Positions 58,301 through 64,000 of a DNA stretch of 64,000 nt are shown here, piece after piece. The DNA lies in assembly GCF_014200305.1 (NCBI RefSeq), contig NZ_JACHBL010000001.1, positions 496,001 through 560,000 on the forward strand, read 5' to 3'. The stretch comes from Neomicrococcus lactis (GTDB lineage: Bacteria; Actinomycetota; Actinomycetes; Actinomycetales; Micrococcaceae). Under the pieces are notes generated by a model that did not search any database, was not told the DNA's origin, and was given only the letters and a program-made list of their open reading frames with translations. Position 1 is the stretch's first letter; every line of letters starts with the position of its first letter. The position numbers and the translations under genes are program-made.

Positions 58301-58630
58301 GTGCCTCGCTCCAACCGACCCCGCCGCTCATCCCAAGGCAAACGCCGAAGCGTGGATCCACGAGACATCAGCGAACGCCGAGAGTCACCACTGTTTACGG
58401 GAAACTACTCGGTGGAATCCGGCCGCGACGGCGAGTGGCACGTGGTGGACATTCCCGCATTCCGCGCCATGAAGAACTACATTTGCCCGGGCTGTCACCG
58501 TGACATCACTCCTGGCACGGCACACAAAGTGGCGTGGCGTAGCGATCACTGGAGCGGCGAGGAGAAGTCAGCAGCGGAGCGTCGGCACTGGCACCTCAAA
58601 TGCTGGGCCTCTCACGGTACGCGCCACTAG
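58301..58630 (+). CDS. small basic zinc-ribbon-like conserved protein
   Basis: Protein of 109 residues from a GTG at 58301, chosen for the GGGAG about 9 bases upstream; the open frame starts earlier but overlaps nucS. A very basic N-terminus (PRSNRPRRSSQGKRRS) precedes a compact domain with CPGC and, later, HWHLKCW, a probable C2HC-type zinc site. It resembles short actinobacterial proteins loosely annotated as ATP/GTP-binding; I see no nucleotide motif. Its last 4 bases overlap the convergent transporter gene. Confidence 0.65.
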   Translation: MPRSNRPRRSSQGKRRSVDPRDISERRESPLFTGNYSVESGRDGEWHVVDIPAFRAMKNYICPGCHRDITPGTAHKVAWRSDHWSGEEKSAAERRHWHLKCWASHGTRH

Positions 58631-60078
58631 AGCTCGTCTTGCCGGGCAATAAAGACTTCGCGCACAATCAACAGCGCTCCGGCAGCGAGTGGAATCGCCA
58701 TCAGCGCGCCGGCAATGCCCATGAGTGAACCGCCGGCAATCACAGCAATCACGGCCACTGCGCCTGGGACGGCAACGGCACGCTGCATGATGCGTGGAGA
58801 GATGAAGTACGCCTCGAACTGCAGGTAAGCGAAGTAGCAAATGGCGTAAATGACTGCCGTCTGCCAGGTCACGGTCAACGCGATCAGCGAAACCACAATG
58901 CCAGCGATCACGGCTCCCACCAGCGGGATAAAGGCCAGAATCAAGACGACGAAGGCAAGCAAGAGGGCGTAGGGAACGCCCACGATCGACATGACGATGA
59001 ACGCATACAACGCGTTGAGAGCGGCGACGACCGCTTGACCCATCACGTAGTTACCTACTGAGTTGGTGATCTCCTCAGACAGCGCTTGCACGCGGGGGCG
59101 CTTCGAACGAGGCGCCAAGCGGTAGGCCCACGCTTTCATGGCTGGCAAAGAAGACAAGAAGTAGATCGCCAGCACCAACACGGTAATGACGCCGAAGAAG
59201 CCTTGGAACACCATGCCGCTCACGCCGAGGACGCCGCCGAAGAGGCCGCCCACCGCGGAACCGTTAGTGAAGAACTTGTTGACTTCGTCCGTGATGCGAG
59301 TTGAAACGTGGAACTGGTTATCGATGGTGCGGAAGAAATCGGAATTCAGGAAGTCCGCAATGATGGTGGGAGCTTGGGCGATGAACTGCGTGGTCTGTTG
59401 AATGATCGTGGGGATGAGCGTTCCCATGATGCCGCCCACCAGCACAATCAAGAACAGGATCGAAGCCAAGACACCCACGGCGCGTGGCATTCCGCGGCCC
59501 TCAAACCAACGAACAATGGGATCCAGGCCCAGTGCAATGAAGAGCGCTACCGCGATCCACATGACGAGCTGGCCCACGTTGGTGATCATGAAATACAGGC
59601 CCAAAGCGATGCCGACGCCAACGGTGAGCAAGAAACCCGTTTGTACGGGGTGACGAGGAGTGACTGTTGTTGCGAGATCGGCCGTCGCAACGTGTTCGCC
59701 AGCTTCTGGCTCAGGTGGAACATCGTACTTCAGTCGGTGCGGTCGGGCACCAAAAGCTCCGCTGATGCGGCGAAGGATTCGTTGTCTGCGGGGTTCGTGA
59801 TCAGGCCGCTCGGGCACTGCGTGGGGGACAACGGGAATCGGGTTGGTGGGAGGCTTGACTGCCGGTTGTGGCCCAATGACGTCCTCGAGGGTGGCATCAG
59901 AGGAGGCCGCCACTTCTTCCGGGGTGCGAACCGACGCAGCTGGTGGCACGGCGTTCGTTGATGCGCTTGGGGAAGCTTGCGCTCCGCCGGAACCTACGGA
60001 TCGCTGATCATCGCTGACGGAGGAGTCCGCTTCGTCGTCGTATTGGGACCCTTGCGATGGAGGCAGTGGGTTGTTCAC
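58627..60078 (-). CDS. AI-2E family transporter
   Basis: Membrane protein of 483 residues. A disordered N-terminal region (about 1-145, Pro/Ser/Glu-rich) precedes about eight helices, with the family motif DPIVRWFEGRGMPRAVGVL after helix 2. Further landmarks are LAFIPLVGAVIAG and the C-terminal GGSLMGIAGALMAIPLAA. The family includes TqsA and various ion or metabolite exporters, so the substrate is open. GTG start 6 bases after a TAGGCT box. Confidence 0.87.
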   Translation of the reverse strand: MNNPLPPSQGSQYDDEADSSVSDDQRSVGSGGAQASPSASTNAVPPAASVRTPEEVAASSDATLEDVIGPQPAVKPPTNPIPVVPHAVPERPDHEPRRQRILRRISGAFGARPHRLKYDVPPEPEAGEHVATADLATTVTPRHPVQTGFLLTVGVGIALGLYFMITNVGQLVMWIAVALFIALGLDPIVRWFEGRGMPRAVGVLASILFLIVLVGGIMGTLIPTIIQQTTQFIAQAPTIIADFLNSDFFRTIDNQFHVSTRITDEVNKFFTNGSAVGGLFGGVLGVSGMVFQGFFGVITVLVLAIYFLSSLPAMKAWAYRLAPRSKRPRVQALSEEITNSVGNYVMGQAVVAALNALYAFIVMSIVGVPYALLLAFVVLILAFIPLVGAVIAGIVVSLIALTVTWQTAVIYAICYFAYLQFEAYFISPRIMQRAVAVPGAVAVIAVIAGGSLMGIAGALMAIPLAAGALLIVREVFIARQDEL

Positions 60079-60084
60079 AAGCTG

Positions 60085-60090
60085 AGCCTA
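60085..60090 (-). promoter_or_regulatory. -10 box with leaderless geometry (AI-2E transporter)
   Basis: TAGGCT, 6 bases (CAGCTT), then the GTG at 60078 on the minus strand. Confidence 0.5.
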
Positions 60091-60240
60091 CCTAAGAGTC
60101 TGAGTGTTTCTTGTTAACTAGAACACGCTCAGGAACACAAAATGTCATCGATTCGTTATGATTATGCGACTAGCACGCGTTTTTTGAGCGCCCGCGAATT
60201 CCGCTGGTCAAGACAATGTTCCCTTCCGATTGGTTTTTTT

Positions 60241-61932
60241 GTGCGTTATCTAGCTGCAGTGTTGGCCCTGGTCTTGGGAGGAGTCGCGTTGTTTGTTGGC
60301 ATTGCCCAACAGACAATCTGGGCACCATCTCAGACGGCAACAGCCACGATCACCCAGTCGCTGGACAAGGCGCCTGTCACGTTAATCCGTCCTGATGTAC
60401 AAGCCATCAGCAAAGAGCCCGTCGATTTCACCATCACCTCTGACAATCCCTTCGTAGCTGCGCTTGGCCGCACGGGCGATGTGGACGCTTGGGTGAAGGG
60501 CTCGGCATACAACGAGCTCACCGGAATTGAGAAGAACGGCAAGGACAACTCGATCACTGCCGCACATCACGACGGCGCCGCTTCCGTTCCTGCCCCAGCT
60601 TCTTCTGATCTGTGGGTTGCGCAGCAGGAATCGCAGGGCCAGATGGTCCACCAGTGGACCGTTCCGGATGACGGACCATGGACCCTCTTGCTTGCATCGA
60701 AGGACGGCAAGGGCGACGCTCCTGTCAACGTGCAGGTTTCGTGGGCAGATCCTCAAGAAACGCCATGGGCAGTTCCGCTCATCGTCATCGGTTCGATTTT
60801 GCTCTTGATCGGCTTGGGCCTTCTTGGCTGGGCCATTTCTAAGGCACGCGCCGTCAAGTCTGGCGCTACTAGCTCCAAGACGGTACTGAAGCGTACCCGC
60901 GCAAAGGTAGCTGCGACGTCGTCCGCTACCGCTGCGATTCTTGCTATGGCAGTGTCCGGTGCGGTTCCTGCAAACGCAAGCTCCACTTCGCCTTCACCAT
61001 CTGAATCCGCCGCCCAGAGCAGTGGTGACAGCAAGGCATACCCCATCGTCATGCCCCAGCAGCTGGACACCATCTTGGAGAAGGTTGCTACCGCAGTCAA
61101 TGACTCGGACAAGGCCAACGATGACAAGTTGCTCAAGACCCGCGCTGGCGGCGCAGCTCAGTCCTTGCGCGAATACGCAAACTCGCTCTCGCGTCGCCAG
61201 TACCAAACGGAAAAGCCAGCAGCAATTCAGGCTGGCCCTGTCCGCTCGGCCGTAGTTCCTACCGATGGTGCTTTCCCGCGCAAGATCATGGTGGTCACTC
61301 AGGCATCCACCAATGACACGCCACAGGTGTTGACCTTGCAGCAGGCAAATGCTCGCGCCCCATACCTGCTGATGAACGCCGTTCCCATGATCGGTGGCGC
61401 TGAATTCCCAGGTATCGCGATCGGTGACCAGAACGTTGCAGCGATCTCCAACGACGCCGACGGACTTGTTGCCAAGCCGAATGACGCCGTGAACGCTCTG
61501 GCGGCGCAGCTCAGTGTTGCTCGTGCAAACCGCGACAAGTTCGAATCTTCGACCTTCATCGATGAGACGCACTCTTACCAGGACGAGCTGTTCAAGGCCG
61601 GTAAGGATGCACGCTTCTTCATCAAGCGCACGGCGGATCCAAAGATCACCACGTCGTTCCGTACGCCTGACGGCGGTGCTGTGGTTTCTGCCTACATCTC
61701 GACCACCACGATGGTTCGCCCACGTGTTGCTGGATCCACGGTGACGTTGGATGCACAGACGGCACGCATGGCCGGCAAGTCCACCACGAAGGACGGACTG
61801 AACATCAATTCTGTGGAGCCGGTAGTGCTGTACATTCCCTCGGCTGAGGCCGGCGGAAAGATTCGGGTCATCGGTGGCAGCGTCTTGCAGTACGAGGCCA
61901 ACATCGTGTCCCGCACCGCACCGACCGACTAG
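60241..61932 (+). CDS. conserved two-helix membrane protein with large extracellular parts, function unknown
   Basis: Protein of 563 residues from a GTG at 60241. The frame is open from an ATG at 60142, but those 33 extra residues are AT-rich and look non-coding. Helix 1 is YLAAVLALVLGGVALFVGIA. An extracellular domain of about 150 residues follows, then helix 2 (VPLIVIGSILLLIGLGLLGWAI). A third hydrophobic stretch near residue 240 ends in AVPANAS, like an internal signal peptidase site. The C-terminal half is a separate secreted-type domain. I recognise no catalytic motif. The gene precedes a thioredoxin-TPR protein. Confidence 0.6.
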   Translation: MRYLAAVLALVLGGVALFVGIAQQTIWAPSQTATATITQSLDKAPVTLIRPDVQAISKEPVDFTITSDNPFVAALGRTGDVDAWVKGSAYNELTGIEKNGKDNSITAAHHDGAASVPAPASSDLWVAQQESQGQMVHQWTVPDDGPWTLLLASKDGKGDAPVNVQVSWADPQETPWAVPLIVIGSILLLIGLGLLGWAISKARAVKSGATSSKTVLKRTRAKVAATSSATAAILAMAVSGAVPANASSTSPSPSESAAQSSGDSKAYPIVMPQQLDTILEKVATAVNDSDKANDDKLLKTRAGGAAQSLREYANSLSRRQYQTEKPAAIQAGPVRSAVVPTDGAFPRKIMVVTQASTNDTPQVLTLQQANARAPYLLMNAVPMIGGAEFPGIAIGDQNVAAISNDADGLVAKPNDAVNALAAQLSVARANRDKFESSTFIDETHSYQDELFKAGKDARFFIKRTADPKITTSFRTPDGGAVVSAYISTTTMVRPRVAGSTVTLDAQTARMAGKSTTKDGLNINSVEPVVLYIPSAEAGGKIRVIGGSVLQYEANIVSRTAPTD

Positions 61933-61977
61933 GTCTTCTCACCCAAGACTGACTAGCGAAACTTCTGAGGAGAATCC

Positions 61978-62946
61978 ATGAGTGAAACCCCTGTGCCCAA
62001 CCCGAACAATTCAACATCCGAACCCCACATCGCGTCAGCGCGGGGCGCGGTAGATTTGTCCGCCGCGGCGCAGGGGTCCGCTCCTTCTTCCCAGAACGAC
62101 GCCGCTGGGCCCGGTCAGCGCGGCACTGCCGTTTCCGGACGCTGGCGGGTAGCCGTCAATGAAGCAAGCTTCGAGCAGGCCATCCAGCTGTCCAATCAGG
62201 TCCCAGTGGTGGTGTCCTTCGGAACGAACCGTCATCCTGGCTCTGCCGAACTCGACGCGTTGTTGGCGCGTTTGGTGGATGGCTACGAAGGCAAGTTGGT
62301 GCTCGCAACCGTAGACGCGGACACGAGCCCAGCCATCATGCAGGCGTTCCGCTTGCAGCAAGTGCCCGCCGTGGTCGCCGTTTTGGGCGGCCGCCCAGTT
62401 CCGTTGTTTCAAGGTGCTCCTGCCGAAGCTGAGATCAAGTCCTTGCTGGACGAATTGATGGCTCTGGCGTTGCAGAATGGCATCACCGGTACGGTGCCTC
62501 CCGTTGCAGCGGATCAGCCATCCGCTGCGCCCAAGAACCCATTGCTCGTAGCCGCTGAAGAAGCAGTTTCTTCTGGCGATTACGAAGGTGCCATCACGCA
62601 CTTCAACAAGGCCTTGGCTGAAAAGCCAAACGATCACGAGGCCACGCAGGGCCTCAAGACCGCCGAACTCTTGCTGCGCGTATCCACGATGGATGCCACA
62701 GCCGTCCGCGCCGCCGGTGCTGAATCTCCGGACTCCCTGGAGGCTCAGCTCGCTGTTGCGGATCTAGACGTCGCTGGTGGTCATGTGGAAGACGGCTTCC
62801 GCCGAATCATTTCCTTCATCGCCACGCACTTCGATGACGAGCGCGAAACAGCGCGCGTGCGTCTCGTGGACTTGTTCACCGTGGTGGGCCAGTCTGATCC
62901 ACGCGTCAGCGCGGCTCGTCAAAAGCTCGCGCGCACGCTGTACTAA
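61978..62946 (+). CDS. thioredoxin-like TPR co-chaperone (CnoX/YbbN type) without cysteines
   Basis: Protein of 322 residues after a GAGGAGAATCC site. The order is: disordered N-terminus (1-50), a thioredoxin fold (about 55-165), and tetratricopeptide-like helices (about 185-322). At the place of the usual CxxC the sequence reads FGTNRHPGS (residues 81-89), so it has no redox centre; the fold is still evident from the later QAFRLQQVPAVVAVLGGRPV. CnoX proteins are holdases that hand clients to GroEL/DnaK. That role is inferred. Confidence 0.8.
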   Translation: MSETPVPNPNNSTSEPHIASARGAVDLSAAAQGSAPSSQNDAAGPGQRGTAVSGRWRVAVNEASFEQAIQLSNQVPVVVSFGTNRHPGSAELDALLARLVDGYEGKLVLATVDADTSPAIMQAFRLQQVPAVVAVLGGRPVPLFQGAPAEAEIKSLLDELMALALQNGITGTVPPVAADQPSAAPKNPLLVAAEEAVSSGDYEGAITHFNKALAEKPNDHEATQGLKTAELLLRVSTMDATAVRAAGAESPDSLEAQLAVADLDVAGGHVEDGFRRIISFIATHFDDERETARVRLVDLFTVVGQSDPRVSAARQKLARTLY

Positions 62947-63103
62947 TCGATGTACTGAGTCGGATCGAGTCGCTGGACTTAGCCAGGCTTTGCTTGGCAA
63001 AGTGCTCAGTGCGAAGTGCGGAGCTGTCCGGGAATTCGTCATCCCTAAGTAGGATTTTCCGAAATTCATCATGTGGCAGGATTTTTTTCCGTGTGCCTGC
63101 GGG

Positions 63104-63109
63104 TAGCCT
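63104..63109 (+). promoter_or_regulatory. -10 box with leaderless geometry (ABC ATPase)
   Basis: TAGCCT, 6 bases (CAAAGC), then the ATG at 63116. No ribosome binding site is present. Confidence 0.5.
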
Positions 63110-63115
63110 CAAAGC

Positions 63116-63910
63116 ATGACCCAACCACACGAGGATCCAGCCTCGCCTTCATTTGCCGCGCCAGCCATCGCAATTCGAGGACTGGGCAAAGTCTTTGATC
63201 ATGTTGTAGCCGTCAACGGCGTCAGCTTTGACGTGCCTGTTGGTTCGTTCTTTGGACTAGTGGGCCCCAACGGCGCTGGAAAGACCACCACGTTGTCCAT
63301 GGTCACCGGGCTCTTGCGTCCGGACGCCGGCCAAGTCTGGATCAACGGCGTGGACATGTGGGCGGATTCCCTCGAAGCTAAGAAGAAGCTCGGCGTTCTT
63401 GCTGATGGCGTGCGCCTCTTCGACCGTCTATCTGGCCGACAACTCGTCACTTATGCCGGATTGCTCCGCGGTATGGACCGGGAGACCGTGGCGGAACGAA
63501 CTGACGATCTCTTGAGGGCCCTGGACCTGGTCGACGCGGGGGAGAAGCTCGTGGTTGATTACAGCGCCGGCATGACCAAAAAGATCGCGCTCGCCACGGC
63601 CATGATTCACGCGCCGCGCACGCTGGTTCTGGACGAGCCCTTTGAAGCCGTGGACCCCGTATCGGCGGCAAATATTCGTAGCATCCTGAATGACTACGTG
63701 GCACATGGCGGCACCGTGGTGGTGTCGAGCCATGTGATGGATCTGGTCCAGCGCATGTGTTCTCACGTTGCCGTCATGGCTCGTGGCAACCTCTTGGCGA
63801 TCGGTACGACGGACGAAGTTCGGCAGGGCGGCTCGCTGGAAGACCGTTTTGTGGATCTTGTGGGTGGACGCTCAAACGGCGAGGGGTTGTCATGGTTGCA
63901 CACCTCCTGA
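63116..63910 (+). CDS. ABC exporter ATP-binding protein
   Basis: ATPase of 264 residues. Walker A is GPNGAGKTT, the signature is in DYSAGMTKKIALATAM (a variant of LSGGQ), and Walker B is LVLDEPFEAVDP. The first roughly 17 residues are outside the fold. The variant signature and the following membrane gene, which starts inside its 3' end, indicate a two-component exporter of the ABC-2 or related class. The substrate is unknown. Confidence 0.88.
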   Translation: MTQPHEDPASPSFAAPAIAIRGLGKVFDHVVAVNGVSFDVPVGSFFGLVGPNGAGKTTTLSMVTGLLRPDAGQVWINGVDMWADSLEAKKKLGVLADGVRLFDRLSGRQLVTYAGLLRGMDRETVAERTDDLLRALDLVDAGEKLVVDYSAGMTKKIALATAMIHAPRTLVLDEPFEAVDPVSAANIRSILNDYVAHGGTVVVSSHVMDLVQRMCSHVAVMARGNLLAIGTTDEVRQGGSLEDRFVDLVGGRSNGEGLSWLHTS

Positions 63911-64000
63911 GCCTCAAATGGCGCCTGCTGGTGAACGGATTCAAACGCAGCACATGGCAGCTCGTGGGCACCATCATCGGTGGCTTGTATGCCCTGTTCT
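63892..64000 (+). CDS. ABC transporter permease, 3'-truncated by window edge
   Basis: Open frame from the ATG at 63892 running off the window. The visible 36 residues begin MVAHLLSLKWRLLVNGFKRS and enter a hydrophobic helix (LVGTIIGGLYALF). It overlaps the ATPase gene by 19 bases, so it is almost certainly its membrane partner. Confidence 0.75.
   Translation, partial: MVAHLLSLKWRLLVNGFKRSTWQLVGTIIGGLYALF

Noticed and set aside
60142-60240. N-terminal extension of the unknown membrane protein
   Set aside because: The sequence is AT-rich with atypical codons and ends right before a natural membrane-protein start. A weak AGGA keeps it possible.

Overview
The window is core chromosome of a Gram-positive actinobacterium, most likely a member of the Micrococcaceae (Arthrobacter-like). 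The reasons are: a fused multifunctional 2-oxoglutarate enzyme (kgd), a SigH/RsrA redox sigma/anti-sigma pair, the NucS mismatch endonuclease, the tiny ribosomal protein bL37, the argS-lysA-hom-thrC/thrB-rho-prfA-prmC-sua5-wecA-atp gene order, DUF2550 after atpC, and a tmRNA tag ending in ALAA. GC is moderate (about 55-60% by eye), and GTG and TTG starts are frequent. I see no prophage, insertion sequence, CRISPR array, integron or defence island.

Layout. 1-0.64 kb: 3' part of a 3-hydroxybutyrate dehydrogenase. 0.8-5.3 kb: ftsE-ftsX, a secreted coiled-coil M23 peptidase, smpB and ssrA (division and ribosome rescue). 5.3-12.1 kb, minus strand: a compact series aroA-rsgA-hisN-metal ABC transporter-crcB-crcB with many overlapping genes. 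12.1-14.8 kb: a DoxX protein, sigH-rsrA with an autoregulatory-type promoter, bL37, and an SGNH-like protein that has lost its catalytic residues. 14.8-18.7 kb: kgd. 19.1-24.8 kb: two CNNM/CorC-like membrane proteins, then a zinc uptake operon behind a Zur-like operator with a convergent zur gene. 24.9-28.1 kb: MBL hydrolase, sulfurtransferase, alcohol dehydrogenase and HIT protein. 28.2-33.4 kb: hrpA and a secreted metallophosphoesterase.

33.7-43.9 kb: tRNA-Arg(CCG), a DivIVA-like membrane protein, then argS, lysA, hom, thrC, thrB (aspartate-family amino acids) and rho. 44-48.6 kb: prfA, prmC, sua5, wecA and two small ATP-synthase assembly-type proteins. 48.7-56.2 kb: the complete F1Fo ATP synthase operon atpBEFHAGDC plus DUF2550. 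56.2-64 kb: nagA, nucS, a small zinc-ribbon-like protein, an AI-2E family transporter, a conserved secreted/membrane protein of unknown role, a cysteine-less thioredoxin-TPR co-chaperone, and the start of an ABC exporter.

The most interesting signals are small-scale. Seven genes start exactly 6 nt after a TANNNT box, which suggests leaderless transcripts. A perfect GGAAT-N18-GTT promoter precedes sigH. Stem-loops flank atpE and separate atpA from atpG. Rho carries a long Arg/Asp/Asn-rich insert. The SGNH-like protein has no catalytic residues. No wholly new multi-gene system is evident.
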